Counted from the first letter of the stretch, positions 15,423 to 25,748 are shown. The stretch is DNA of 64,000 nt from JAVJSU01 sp040219275 (GCA_040219275.1 JAVJSU010000095.1:10996-74995); one strand, 5' to 3'. Numbers and translations are program-made. Notes: generated from the letters alone by a model not told the origin.

Positions 15423-18400
15423 TCAATCGGTCATCGTTGCACCGCCGACATTATCGGCTATCACCAGCGTAAAACTTGCATCCGCCAGCGTCACGGAATT
15501 CAACACCACCTCAAAAAATTCATTCGGTTCGCCAACGGCATCACTACACACAGTAATCGGAATATTAACGCCCGTCCCACCGGAATTGATCTGGCGTAGA
15601 CCAGAGATCACCGTCACATAATCATTCGGTGCGGTACAATCCACGCCACCCAGCGCACTTCCAGCAACATCCCGCGTAAAATAATTAATCACAATCGGGC
15701 TGGCGCTCAAATTTGAGGGTGACACCGACACCCTAAAATTCACGATACCATCATCCTCATCAATAAAAATATCGTTGATGCTCACCGTCAATATCGGCGC
15801 GTCGTCGTCGATAATCGTTCCGGTGGCGACATTTGCCCCACCCAGCGTCGCGCCCATTGCCCCTGTTAGTGAGACTGCAAACGTGCGATTCGGATTATCA
15901 AGCGCATCATTGATCGTGGGCACTACGATTTGCTGTGTAGCGACCCCCGTCCCAAAGGTCAAGGTGCCGGATTGCGCCGTGTAGTGCGTGGGAGAAATCG
16001 CCGTACCATTTGCGCTAATATACGTCACATTGATCGGCGCGGGTCCCGGATTTGGCTGGTCAAGATTGACCGTGAAAATCAGATTTGTGCCTTCCGTGCC
16101 GGAAATCGTCGGCGCGTTAAAGTTAACCGTAATCACAGGCGCAACATCGTCATTCTGAATCACCACAGAAGCCGTCCCTGTGCCGATGTTCGCGCCCACC
16201 GGATTAGACAGCACAATCGTAAACGTTTCATCCGGCTCGGTAATGCCATCATCCACCAGCGGAACGGTGATCGTCTGTGCCGCCGCAGACCCCGACGGAA
16301 ACGATAATGTTCCGCTGGTCGCTGTGTAATCTGACGATGCCGTTGCTGACCCGTTCACCGTCGCATAATTGACCGTAATCGGGAAGGGACCCGGATTTGC
16401 CGCAGAGATCGACACATCCACCGATACCGTGCCGACTGCCTCCGCAATGGGCATCGCAGGGCTGGCAATATCGAGCACAATCGCACCCGCATCATCATTC
16501 CGTATCGTCCCTACCGCAGAATTACGACTGAGTGTCGCATTCTGCGGACTAAATAAAAAAACGTTAAACGTTTGATCCGCCTCAGGGAGATCGTCACACG
16601 TCAAATTGATCGTAATTGTCCCGCCCGCCGCCGTCACCGGAACGGGATTTGCCGTTCCCGCTGTATATTGCGTGCTCGCCGGAACAGAATAACTCACCTG
16701 CACGCCACCCGGATCAACACCCAATAAACTGAGGTTGAAATTCAGCGGTGTAAAACCGCCCGCACAGCCTGTATCGCCTTCAAACCCGCTGGCATCACTG
16801 ATCGAAATAGCAGGCAACGCCACATCATCATCGGCAATCATGCCTATCCCCGTGCCTTTAGCAATCGTTGCATTCGGCGAATTACCGGATAGCACAAACG
16901 TAAACGTCTCCGGTGACGGAATCTCTGGCGACGCATCGCTCGTCACAGACACCGAGACGGTTTTCAATTGTTCCCCGACTGCGAAGGTCAACGTCCCGTT
17001 CGCCGCTGTAAAGTCCGTGCCATCTGCCGCCGTGCCGGGCACAGTCGCATAATTCACCTTAATCGCATCCGGTCCCGGATTGGGACGATCCAGCGACACG
17101 GTGAAGATAATTACCGCCGAAGTTGGCAACGTGCCTTCTGTCGCAACAGGTGGATCATTCACGCTGATCGCGGGCAGAATCGGTGTTGCCGTCGGGGTGG
17201 GTGTTCCGGTGGGGCTAGGCGTGATCGTCGGCGATGGGTTGGCAATCGCATCCTGTGTCGCCGCCGCCAATGTTTGACCGGAAGCCGCCGCCTGCGATGA
17301 AATGACATCCGGCGTGGGGGGCGGGGTGGCTAACGGGTTCGGATCAGCGCCATCGGGGAAGCCATCGCCATCCGTATCGGGGTTCAGCGGATTGGTGCGC
17401 GAGGTGTTGATCTCATAGCCATCATTGAGGTTATCGTCGTCGCTATCACGGTCATTCGGGTTCGTGCCATGACTGTTGATTTCGTCATAATCACTCAGCC
17501 CATCGCCATCCGTATCCAATTGGCGCAAATCCGGCGTGGCGGTATTCGCATTGCCACCCCCACTGCCACCGGACGAACTCCCGCTATCAGAATCGCCCGT
17601 CCCCCCGCGATCCGCGCCAAACGCCAGCAAACTCAGCAACAAAATGAACAGACAGGCGGTCAAGCCCAAGCCCGATAGCGCCACCACCCACGCAGAAAAT
17701 ACCGGCTCGGAAATCGCTTCTGCCGTTTGCATCTGTGGTTGCACCGCGCCACTTTCCGGCGTGACACTCAAACGGAACGGATAGGCTTTGCTCACACCCA
17801 CGAAGCGCCGTTTGTCGTTCAAGGTACGGATGAGCACATGATCGGTCTGCCCCGGTTCAACGGCGATTTGCGTCGGCTCAGGGCGTACCACCAATCCAGC
17901 AGAAGCATCCTCCACCGCGACAGTGTAATTATCCGGTGCATTGCCCGTGTTGATGATGTTGAGATACGTAAAGCCATCATCACGGAAGCGCCGCGCCTGC
18001 ATCTGTGTATCCATGCCATAAAACGGCGAGACTTCCAGCTTCATCGGGCGCGAAATATACTCCGCACGGTTCATCTGACTGCGAATAATCACATCAAAAT
18101 TGTGTGTACCGACGTAAACCTCGCTCTCACGCGGGGGATGGATCGCCATTTGCAACGTGCCGCGCCGTTCAGGGAGCAGGTGCAAAGCATCCATCGGAAT
18201 GGTGTACCATTCGGGCGGTAAGCCGTGCAATTCCAGCGCGAAATGATCGGTGTCTTTGCCTTCATTTTGCACATCCATCCGCACTACGCGCCGTTCACCG
18301 GGGACGACAGCCACGACATTTTCCAGCAAGCGCACGCTGATGCGGTCTGTCATGTTTTGCGGCTCATTGGCAGGATTGCCGACGCGTCCCGCCACCGCAA

Positions 18401-19730
18401 GCGCACCAACACCAGCCACCGCACCCGCCACCGCGCCCCGATTTGCCTGTGGCGTGTTGATGATTTCCAGCGTCAGCCAATATTCGCCAATCCGCACGAT
18501 CTGCCCCGGTTGCCACACACGCGGTTCACTCGGAGGCAAGCGCGTCGCACCCAGCCACACGCCATTCGTCGACCCCTGCGGATCCATAATGCGGAAATGC
18601 CCGTTGCTGTCGCGGTCAATGCGGGCATGATAGCGCGATACCTGTTCGCCTTCCAGCGTGATGTCGTTGGTCGCATCCCTCCCCAGATTGGTCACGGATT
18701 TATCCAGCCACGCGAACGCCGGTTGCTCATTTTCTTTGGCATACGCCACCCGCGCCCGTCCCACATCGGCGGGTTGCGCGGGCGGACGCTCAAAGCGCGG
18801 GATTTGCAACGGTGCGGCGGGTTGGCTGGCATAATGCGTGTTGATCTGGCGGGGTGGGGCTTCCGGCGCGGTACGCACAACACTCGGTCCACCGACCTGA
18901 TATTGTCGCAACGCGCCCATCATCTCGCCCGGACTTTGAAAACGTTCCATCGGGTTGCGGGCGAGGCTCTTCAAAATGATGCGTTCCAGATCAGGTTGAA
19001 TGCCGGGGCGCAACTGCGATGGCGGCGGGATGATACTGCGCGTGTGCATATTGACCGCTTCATTGACCGAGCGCGGCACAAATGGCACTCTGCCGGTCAC
19101 CAGTTCATACAGAATCACGCCCAGCGAATACACATCCGTGCGGGCATCCACCCGTTCACCGCGCACCTGTTCCGGCGACATATACGCGTAGGTGTTGAAA
19201 AATTGCATCGACCCCGACCCGCGCACACTCTCGGTCAGTTTGGTCAAGCCGAAATCACTAATCACGGGCGTTTTTCGCGTGCTATCCTGCGTGCCTTTCA
19301 TCAGAATATTGGTCGGCTTCAAATCATAATGCACGATCCGCCGACCATGCGCGTATTGCAAGCCATCAGCGATTTGACCCGTCAGCGTAATCGCCGCATC
19401 CGGCTCAAATCCGCGTCCTTGCTGGCGCATGGTTGCCAATTGATTGCGTAAATCCCCGCCGCTGATGTATTCCATCACCAGATAGGTCGCGTCCGGCGCA
19501 TAGGCATGATGCAACACCCGCACCACGTTGGGATGGTCGAGTTGTTCCAGCGCCTGCGCGGTCTGCGCGAACAAATCACGGAAACGGCTATCCCGCGCCA
19601 GATTGGGATGGATGCGTTTGAGGGCGACGGTTGTATTATTTACGGTATCGGTGGCGAGGTAGACCGTTCCCGTTTTGCCCTCACCGAGTACCCGTTCTAA
19701 GCGATAATTATCAAGGAGTTGACTGCTCAT
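15423..19730 (-). CDS. Membrane Ser/Thr kinase-FHA protein with TSP3 and Calx-beta ectodomain
   Basis: The product is 1435 residues. An N-terminal Hanks-type kinase (about 8-275) has the GEGKTG loop, Lys38, H134-Y135-D136 with Lys138 and Asn141, DFG 159-161 and YMSPEQ, so it should be active. An FHA domain (330-425; GR at 350, SRYH at 365, STNG at 387) reads phospho-Thr. Two Ig-like sandwiches of the NEW3/COG1470 type (460-670) lead to a transmembrane helix (678-705). Outside lie three calcium-binding thrombospondin-3 repeats (739-797) and about five Calx-beta domains (860-1430). A strong ribosome binding site is not seen. The kinase side is cytoplasmic by the usual rule. It is adjacent to the DUF4157 cluster and shares architecture with 22303, 29131 and 51603. 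Confidence 0.85.
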   Translation of the reverse strand: MSSQLLDNYRLERVLGEGKTGTVYLATDTVNNTTVALKRIHPNLARDSRFRDLFAQTAQALEQLDHPNVVRVLHHAYAPDATYLVMEYISGGDLRNQLATMRQQGRGFEPDAAITLTGQIADGLQYAHGRRIVHYDLKPTNILMKGTQDSTRKTPVISDFGLTKLTESVRGSGSMQFFNTYAYMSPEQVRGERVDARTDVYSLGVILYELVTGRVPFVPRSVNEAVNMHTRSIIPPPSQLRPGIQPDLERIILKSLARNPMERFQSPGEMMGALRQYQVGGPSVVRTAPEAPPRQINTHYASQPAAPLQIPRFERPPAQPADVGRARVAYAKENEQPAFAWLDKSVTNLGRDATNDITLEGEQVSRYHARIDRDSNGHFRIMDPQGSTNGVWLGATRLPPSEPRVWQPGQIVRIGEYWLTLEIINTPQANRGAVAGAVAGVGALAVAGRVGNPANEPQNMTDRISVRLLENVVAVVPGERRVVRMDVQNEGKDTDHFALELHGLPPEWYTIPMDALHLLPERRGTLQMAIHPPRESEVYVGTHNFDVIIRSQMNRAEYISRPMKLEVSPFYGMDTQMQARRFRDDGFTYLNIINTGNAPDNYTVAVEDASAGLVVRPEPTQIAVEPGQTDHVLIRTLNDKRRFVGVSKAYPFRLSVTPESGAVQPQMQTAEAISEPVFSAWVVALSGLGLTACLFILLLSLLAFGADRGGTGDSDSGSSSGGSGGGNANTATPDLRQLDTDGDGLSDYDEINSHGTNPNDRDSDDDNLNDGYEINTSRTNPLNPDTDGDGFPDGADPNPLATPPPTPDVISSQAAASGQTLAAATQDAIANPSPTITPSPTGTPTPTATPILPAISVNDPPVATEGTLPTSAVIIFTVSLDRPNPGPDAIKVNYATVPGTAADGTDFTAANGTLTFAVGEQLKTVSVSVTSDASPEIPSPETFTFVLSGNSPNATIAKGTGIGMIADDDVALPAISISDASGFEGDTGCAGGFTPLNFNLSLLGVDPGGVQVSYSVPASTQYTAGTANPVPVTAAGGTITINLTCDDLPEADQTFNVFLFSPQNATLSRNSAVGTIRNDDAGAIVLDIASPAMPIAEAVGTVSVDVSISAANPGPFPITVNYATVNGSATASSDYTATSGTLSFPSGSAAAQTITVPLVDDGITEPDETFTIVLSNPVGANIGTGTASVVIQNDDVAPVITVNFNAPTISGTEGTNLIFTVNLDQPNPGPAPINVTYISANGTAISPTHYTAQSGTLTFGTGVATQQIVVPTINDALDNPNRTFAVSLTGAMGATLGGANVATGTIIDDDAPILTVSINDIFIDEDDGIVNFRVSVSPSNLSASPIVINYFTRDVAGSALGGVDCTAPNDYVTVISGLRQINSGGTGVNIPITVCSDAVGEPNEFFEVVLNSVTLADASFTLVIADNVGGATMTD

Positions 19731-20215
19731 CAGCGTGTATGCTGACCTTTACTTCATCTAATCAGATTTCCCCTATTATACGCGCAACGCCAATTTTGCA
19801 CGCAACCTCTTATCGGCCCATCAAATCAGAGCGACAGACAACCCACTATCGTCTATGCTATTGATCCCTTCCTTCATCGTCAACCTCTCGCCCAAATCTG
19901 ATTTTGCCCCCATTTAATGGCATTGTCACGACTTTTTTTCTCTGCCATTTGGAGGAGTTCTGAGGCGAAAACGGCGCATTTGTGGATGGCAGAGACTGCC
20001 ACACTGCCAGCGATAAGACTTCTCAACACTAGGAACAACGCAGGGTTGTATGTGGAAGCAAACATACCTACATGATTGAGGAACATGAGCAAGAGCTTCG
20101 TTGCTCAGATCATGCGAATATAGAGTTGTAGCAGAAAGAAGGCTACTATCTTATTATATTATACAGATTAGTGATGAAAATTCTGCACACTAAACATCCG
20201 GCCTATGGTGTATTG
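19731..20215. other. Intergenic region without recognisable gene
   Basis: This 485-base gap separates the large kinase gene from a minus-strand propeller gene. Short frames exist on both strands (for example 19880-20092 minus and 19918-20073 plus), but none has a family motif or a good ribosome binding site. The stretch is AT-rich near 20120-20170 and could contain the kinase promoter. No repeat of the dispersed families was seen. Confidence 0.5.
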
Positions 20216-21760
20216 CTACGGCATCCAACCGAAACAAGCTAATGTTACTGCACATTCACCAATACTCCGATTCACACTCCCATTACTGCTCAACACATTG
20301 AGCCAGCGTAGCGCACCGTCTGGATTACCCAATGCAATAAGCCAATCGCTTTCAGGATGCCAGAGCAATTCCATTGCAGCTCCAGTACGATCTGGCGGGT
20401 ACGAAAACGATACTTGCAAGGTCTCATCTTTAGTGCTATCCAAAATACAAATACCATCACAATCAGAACTGCTGTATGCCAAATACTGTCCAGAAGATGA
20501 GTAGGTGAAATTATCGAACATTACATGGGCATCAAAAGTGCTAAGAATTTGGTTGCTGTCTATATCGAGATCGCTGAAAGTCCCCTGATACTCTCTGAGA
20601 TTATATTCAACGATTGTTAGGCTTCCGCTATTATCATGCCATCGCACAAACTGAGGGAAAAGTTCGTAATCTGTATTGGTAGCTTCATGGAGCAATACCG
20701 TTTCACCTGAACTAGGAAAAATCAAAGATAAGGTGTTTGAGGCATCTACAATGAAACCAATATCAGCCACAGGCGACCAAGTAGTTGTGATGTAGAAGCG
20801 ATCTGCCTGCCGAGATAAGTTCCAAAATCTTGCTGTTTCTGATAACAGAGTTAGCGATTCTTCACGAAGTGAAAGTAACCAAACCGGATTGGAATTACCG
20901 TGATCGTCAATAAAGGGAGAAATCCTGATACCGTAAACAAAGGCATAATCACCACTTTGAGACCAATCTACCCAACCGATTTGATGACCGACTGTATCAA
21001 ACTCCATAACTAAATTGTCCCGAAAATTCTCCACAACGATTTTGCTGGCATCTGAGTTGCTGTACAGAACATTACCTGTATTTGACCAAAAAGGCTGACT
21101 GTAGTCCAAGTATTCGGTTCTGAAGGTTCGTTCCGCAGATAAAGTGCCATCTAATGTAAATATCTTCATCGAATAGAGTGCTTCATCAATGTCTACGCTA
21201 TTTGCATGATACACGACTAGATTTCTGCCATCAGGACTCCAATGAGCTTCTGAAATGGGTGATGATATGTTTCCAGACAACCCCAAGCTGTTGGCATCTA
21301 ATGTCAAGACTTCAGTTTGGTCATTTGGGTCAAAAACAATATACACATAATCCAAAGGCGATTGCTGTGCCCGATAGCATCCAATTAGTAACAAATCATC
21401 TACCGTTGACCACTGCATTAGGTCAGGTGAACACTGTTCCTTGACAGTCAATACTTGTTCTCCATCATAGTTTACTAGCATGGCATCGCCATCCAATTTG
21501 CCACGAAGAATTGGAGACCCTGCATACCATGCAAACCAGTTTTGAGAGGGAGACCATCCGGCACCAGAAATGACAAGATTTTCATTGGGTAAATTGTATT
21601 CTGTCAGTATCCTTGAATCTGTTCCATCAGCGCGTTCAATTACAAATGCGTCCAACTCACTTGAGTAGAAGTAAAAAAAGGGGGATTCATCGTCCGCAGA
21701 GGCAGTGTAAATTCCAACAGTCACCATTAAAGTGAGAACCGCAAACACAATTCGGCTCAT
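20216..21760 (-). CDS. Secreted beta-propeller (TolB/WD40-like) protein
   Basis: The product is 514 residues from ATG 21760, chosen because GGGAGAAG lies just upstream; a GTG five codons earlier falls inside that site. A signal peptide (1-20) is followed by repeating beta-propeller blades with the tell-tale WSP or WSPDGR/N turns (GAGWSPSQNWFAWYAG, EAHWSPDGRNLVVYHA, VRWHDNSGSLTIVEYN, LLWHPESDWLIALG). Such proteins bind ligands or partners outside the membrane; no enzyme motif is visible. The gene is AT-richer than the kinases around it. A related but shorter propeller is encoded at 33654-34556. Confidence 0.75.
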   Translation of the reverse strand: MSRIVFAVLTLMVTVGIYTASADDESPFFYFYSSELDAFVIERADGTDSRILTEYNLPNENLVISGAGWSPSQNWFAWYAGSPILRGKLDGDAMLVNYDGEQVLTVKEQCSPDLMQWSTVDDLLLIGCYRAQQSPLDYVYIVFDPNDQTEVLTLDANSLGLSGNISSPISEAHWSPDGRNLVVYHANSVDIDEALYSMKIFTLDGTLSAERTFRTEYLDYSQPFWSNTGNVLYSNSDASKIVVENFRDNLVMEFDTVGHQIGWVDWSQSGDYAFVYGIRISPFIDDHGNSNPVWLLSLREESLTLLSETARFWNLSRQADRFYITTTWSPVADIGFIVDASNTLSLIFPSSGETVLLHEATNTDYELFPQFVRWHDNSGSLTIVEYNLREYQGTFSDLDIDSNQILSTFDAHVMFDNFTYSSSGQYLAYSSSDCDGICILDSTKDETLQVSFSYPPDRTGAAMELLWHPESDWLIALGNPDGALRWLNVLSSNGSVNRSIGECAVTLACFGWMP

Positions 21761-21854
21761 TTGATCTTCTCCCACAACTTTTTGACATTTATGATATTTT
21801 GTTTACTATGCTACTTGGGGCAGATGATCTACCCCAAGTGCTTATCAGAGTCAT

Positions 21855-22259
21855 TTACCCACAGCGATTATTTACAACGCCAGTCGCACTTACATCGAAA
21901 GGTGGGTAATAGACGATTTCTCCCGGTACATTTATCACATCTGTTACTGTGATAAATCGCCAGTACGAATGGTTGAAATAAGGTACAGCATCATTCACAG
22001 CCTGCGAGTCAAAGAGCCGAGAACAGTAGAATGGTCTTGGCGTGTTACGCTGTCCACCCCAATCCACCACATATGGAACCCCGTCCTCAATTGTTTCCCC
22101 ATTTTGACCTGTGACATAGTTCGGATTGTCAAAGTCATTTCTCACAGCATTTGGGAAAGCAATGTTACTACCTGACCAGTAAATCCCATCTAATGCTTCA
22201 GAATTACATTTTAGGGCTGGCCCAAAACCTATTACAAGGAAACCGTGAGATAGTGGCAC
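21855..22259 (-). CDS. Hypothetical protein, possibly a C-terminal fragment
   Basis: The frame gives 134 residues from GTG 22259, with an in-frame stop only 6 bases upstream and no good ribosome binding site. The content is Tyr/Asn/Pro-rich and beta-like (DGVPYVVDWGGQRN, YYPPFDVSA), resembling the end of an extracellular protein. It begins without signal or domain start, so it may be the surviving 3' part of a larger gene. It lies 43 bases after the end of the kinase-like gene at 22303 on the same strand. Confidence 0.4.
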   Translation of the reverse strand: MPLSHGFLVIGFGPALKCNSEALDGIYWSGSNIAFPNAVRNDFDNPNYVTGQNGETIEDGVPYVVDWGGQRNTPRPFYCSRLFDSQAVNDAVPYFNHSYWRFITVTDVINVPGEIVYYPPFDVSATGVVNNRCG

Positions 22260-22302
22260 AGGATTTCAGCTTTCGTCAGACGTGGTTGAGCAAACGTCAC
22301 AA

Positions 22303-24816
22303 CTACGGACCAACAGGCACAGGCTCGGCAGTCGGCGGCGGCGTAGCAGTCGGCAATTCACACGGCGAAGGATCGGTATTATCAGGGTTGCCGTCGCCAT
22401 CCGTATCGGGATTGGTCGGGCTACTCACACAACCGCCAATTTCGGGATTAAGCTCATCACCATCAGAGACCGTATCGCCATCCGTATCCCGCGCCGTCGG
22501 GTTCGTGCCGAAAATCCGCACCTCGTCGCCATCCGATAACCCATCGCCATCCGTATCGGGATTATTCGGGTCAGTGCCGAGTTCAGCCTCCTGCGCCGCA
22601 GTCAACCCATCGCCATCCACATCAGCGATTGCCCCGCTTGTTGAGGTACGTTCCGCCTGTTGGGTGCTACTGGTTTGAGACTGCTCACGGTTACTATTCG
22701 CCAGACTGACCAGCCCCACCACCGCGCACGCCGTCAACACCCCACAGATCAACAATCCCAGAATCGACAACGTGACGACCTGCCGTGTGATACGCGGATT
22801 GACGGTCAATTCGCCCGCATGAATTTTTGGCACGGATTCTGGACGATTATCCGTGACCGTCACCTCAAACGAATAGCGTTCCGCGATGCCAAACCATGCC
22901 CGCTGGCGTGGACGCACATTAATCGGGATTTCGCGCTCCTCGCCCGGTTCAAGCCGCAAAGTCGGCGGACTAAACGTAATATCGAGCGCGTCTTCAGGGT
23001 CACGGGCGTTTAGCGTGTATTGTTGCGGCGTATTGCCCAGATTCTTGATATTCAGCAGGGGCTTCTTATTATCACGGATGCGCGTCGGGTGCAGATCGGT
23101 GCTCATCGCGTAAAACGGCTCCACCTGTAACTGACCGGGCAAAATCACCGGATAGGTATTCGGGCGACCCCGGCTGACAATCGACAATTCAAACGGATAC
23201 ATCCCCGCCACGCTGGTACTTTCCAACGGCGGATTAAACGTCAATTGGATTGTCTTCACGTCATCTTTAAGCATTTCCACAGGCGTATCCGGCAGAGTCA
23301 CCCAATCCTGCGGGATGTTCCGCACACTCAGCCGGAAATGATCGACGCGTTCTTCGTTGCGGATGGTCAAGTTGACAATCGCCACTTCACCGGGACGAAC
23401 GACAATCCGCGTCGGCTCAATCGACGTTTCGATTTCCAGCGGAACTTGCTCAATCGTATCGTGCGTCACCCCGCCGATTGCCACCGCCGCCACCGTCGTT
23501 TGATGCTGTCTGCCCGGCGCGGTCTGTTGCAAACTAGACGCGGTTTCCAGCATCAAACGGGCATCCCCCACGCGCACAAAATCCCCCGGAAACCACGTCG
23601 TTGTTTGATTGCGCGTAATCTGCCGTGATCCCACCCATGTGCCATTCGTCGAGCCGAGATCGGTCACGCTATACGTCCCGTTCGGCGCACGTTCCACGCG
23701 GGCATGAAAGCGCGACAGCGTGATGTTATCCACAAAAATATCCGCAGTCGGGTCGCGCCCGATGGTCATGAGGTCTTTGTCAATCGTCACCGCACGCGTG
23801 GGCGGGGTGGGCGTATAAATCACAATCCGATCTTTGCCCGCATCCGACGGAGGCACTTCCGGCTGAGTATAGCCCGACGTGGGGCGCACCGCCGTCTCGA
23901 ACCGCACCTGAGTCATCGCGCCCAGACCTTGATCGGGATTGAGCACTGTCGATTGCTTATGTTCCAGCAATTGCGCCAATTCCGCCAATTCACGGGCAAA
24001 TTGCGCGGCGGTCTGATAGCGCCTCGTCGGGTCTTTTTCCAGCGCCCGCAACAAAATGCGCTGTAATTCCACCGGCAAACCCGGACGCTCCGACATCGGC
24101 AGAGGCACGGGGCGATTGGTGTGCATATCAATCGCTTCCGGCAAATTACGCGGATCAAATGGCAATTTCCCGACGGTCAGCCGATACGCGATCACACCCA
24201 GCGCATAAATATCCGATTGCGCATCCCCCGCTTGCCCTTCGCATATCTCCGGCGAGACATACGCCAGCGCCTGCTCAAACGTGATGATCTCCGAACTGCG
24301 GGCGCTCATAAACACCGGACGGATGCCAATATCGGTCAGCACACCGTTCATCGTGCCGTCTTGCGGATGCGGGCGGATATGCACATTGGTCGGCTTCACG
24401 GCGAGATGCGCCATCCCCTGATCGTGCAAATAGTGTAACCCCTGCGCGATCTGCTGAACCAATTCCACCGATTGCAACAGCGGGATAAACGGCTGTTTCT
24501 TCTCGTATTCCGCCAGATAACCTTGCAGATTTTGCCCGCCGATGTACTCCGTCGCAATATACAAGCGCCCATCCGCCATGCCGGGAGCGTAAATCCGCGC
24601 CAGATTTTGATGCGCCAAGCCTGTTAAGAGGCGTATATCACGCAACAATTGCTGACGAAACGCCTCATTCCGCGCAAAATTCGGGCTGATAATCTTGAGC
24701 GCCACCGTGCGTTTGCGCTGGCGATCCTGTGCACGATAGACCGCGCCGAGCGTGCCTTCGCCGATGCGCGCTTCGATGAGATAATGATCGAGGGTCTGAC
24801 CGATTAAATCCGACAT
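22303..24816 (-). CDS. Predicted pseudokinase-FHA membrane protein with TSP3 tail
   Basis: The product is 837 residues. The kinase fold (about 10-285) keeps the glycine loop GEGTLG and Lys41, but the catalytic loop reads H137-L138-A139, so the catalytic Asp is Ala, and DFG is D-I-G (162-164). It is therefore probably a pseudokinase used as a scaffold or sensor. An FHA domain follows (340-425; GR 353-354, SRFH 368-371, GSTNG 388-392). Two NEW3-type Ig-like sandwiches, one transmembrane helix (about 680-705) and four calcium-binding DTDGDG repeats (about 730-810) with a short Pro/Thr tail complete it. The layout equals that of 15423-19730 without the Calx-beta tail. Confidence 0.85.
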   Translation of the reverse strand: MSDLIGQTLDHYLIEARIGEGTLGAVYRAQDRQRKRTVALKIISPNFARNEAFRQQLLRDIRLLTGLAHQNLARIYAPGMADGRLYIATEYIGGQNLQGYLAEYEKKQPFIPLLQSVELVQQIAQGLHYLHDQGMAHLAVKPTNVHIRPHPQDGTMNGVLTDIGIRPVFMSARSSEIITFEQALAYVSPEICEGQAGDAQSDIYALGVIAYRLTVGKLPFDPRNLPEAIDMHTNRPVPLPMSERPGLPVELQRILLRALEKDPTRRYQTAAQFARELAELAQLLEHKQSTVLNPDQGLGAMTQVRFETAVRPTSGYTQPEVPPSDAGKDRIVIYTPTPPTRAVTIDKDLMTIGRDPTADIFVDNITLSRFHARVERAPNGTYSVTDLGSTNGTWVGSRQITRNQTTTWFPGDFVRVGDARLMLETASSLQQTAPGRQHQTTVAAVAIGGVTHDTIEQVPLEIETSIEPTRIVVRPGEVAIVNLTIRNEERVDHFRLSVRNIPQDWVTLPDTPVEMLKDDVKTIQLTFNPPLESTSVAGMYPFELSIVSRGRPNTYPVILPGQLQVEPFYAMSTDLHPTRIRDNKKPLLNIKNLGNTPQQYTLNARDPEDALDITFSPPTLRLEPGEEREIPINVRPRQRAWFGIAERYSFEVTVTDNRPESVPKIHAGELTVNPRITRQVVTLSILGLLICGVLTACAVVGLVSLANSNREQSQTSSTQQAERTSTSGAIADVDGDGLTAAQEAELGTDPNNPDTDGDGLSDGDEVRIFGTNPTARDTDGDTVSDGDELNPEIGGCVSSPTNPDTDGDGNPDNTDPSPCELPTATPPPTAEPVPVGP

Positions 24817-24871
24817 AAACTTCTGTTCATTGGTTTACGAGACGTGATACAGTGGATAAGTGTAGCGTAGG

Positions 24872-24920
24872 CTAAATGTATTCGCACAATGCCTTCTACG
24901 CAAGTCTGGGGTTATGGTAT
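24872..24920 (+). repeat. 49-bp promoter-like direct repeat, copy 1
   Basis: The segment around CTTCTACGCAAGTCTGGGGT matches 25700-25748 with a few mismatches. Copy 2 is the upstream region of the MazE-like gene, so copy 1 may be the displaced or duplicated promoter of the same gene. Together they bracket the AT-rich gene at 25011-25703. Confidence 0.7.
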
Positions 24921-25010
24921 TCTTGCGATAATTCAGCGACCATCTTAACTGGGAGACAAAATGAAGGCGCGTCGGTGTAAGCTATATAATTCAATGTGGA
25001 AGTAAATAAT

Positions 25011-25703
25011 ATGTCTCAAAGATATTTTGCGTGCAATTGGTTGATGGATTTCGATAAAATGAACTTTAACGAAATTTTGAACTATATTGACAAACATTCA
25101 TTAGAATTGAAATTTTCACTTGTCGGTAATAAGTACCTGCGATTTAACTTAGCCGTAAACAAAGAAAATCAATTTCAAGAATTCATCTCGGAGATAGGTA
25201 ACAATATTTCAGTGACCGAATGGGTATCTATTTCACAGGATGAATTTGAATCGATTACTTTAATCGAACATGCAAAAAATGATCGAACACGGACGTTAAA
25301 GGCACTTGAAATAATACACCAGTATACCTACCAGATAAACGCATTTTATCAACAAGTATACGATTCGAATTCCAATAATGTATATCTTGCAATATGGACG
25401 GTGAATAAGCGGGGTCTCGATGAGCGTATTATTGAAAAAGCGTTTGATATTGTAGAGCAATCAGAGAATGTGCGGATGGCATATCATGAAAATGGTAACG
25501 CTATCCAATTCTATATTGTGGCTCAAAGTAGTTATCCACTCAATAAAATAATTTCAGCATTTCCTCCGCAACTCCGTCATTTAGAGTGGCGAGAAATAGA
25601 ATCTGAACAATTGCCAGATAAAGTAGGTGCTAATCCAAACAATCTTGATGCCAATATATTCTCGATATGGCGTGAAGGACTATATTCTATGATTAGCAAC
25701 TAA
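25011..25703 (+). CDS. Hypothetical protein in AT-rich islet
   Basis: The product is 230 residues from ATG 25011 (a GTG five codons upstream at 24996 is the alternative). It is soluble and mixed alpha/beta; the two halves each show a conserved-looking strand-helix pattern (YLRFNLAVNKENQFQEF and VYLAIWTVNKRGLDERI), hinting at an internal repeat. No catalytic motif is seen. The base composition is much more AT-rich than in the kinase gene on the left. Its stop codon lies inside the second copy of a 49-bp direct repeat, which marks it as an insertion. An immunity or defence-related role is possible but unsupported. Confidence 0.55.
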   Translation: MSQRYFACNWLMDFDKMNFNEILNYIDKHSLELKFSLVGNKYLRFNLAVNKENQFQEFISEIGNNISVTEWVSISQDEFESITLIEHAKNDRTRTLKALEIIHQYTYQINAFYQQVYDSNSNNVYLAIWTVNKRGLDERIIEKAFDIVEQSENVRMAYHENGNAIQFYIVAQSSYPLNKIISAFPPQLRHLEWREIESEQLPDKVGANPNNLDANIFSIWREGLYSMISN

Positions 25704-25748
25704 ATGGTTTCGCACAATCCCTTCTACGCAAGTCTGGGGTTATGCTAT
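25700..25748 (+). repeat. 49-bp promoter-like direct repeat, copy 2
   Basis: This is the second copy of 24872-24920 and starts in the stop codon region of the islet gene. It continues into TATACT and a weak TCTA-CAATA-TAGA dyad before the MazE-like gene, so it probably carries part of that gene's promoter. Confidence 0.7.

Noticed and set aside
18225..19451. 408-codon plus-strand frame
   Set aside because: It is antisense to the kinase and FHA domains at 15423-19730; the opposite strand has clear motifs and this frame has none.
19880..20092. 70-residue minus-strand frame
   Set aside because: No ribosome binding site, no motif and Cys/Phe-rich noise; not enough to call a gene.
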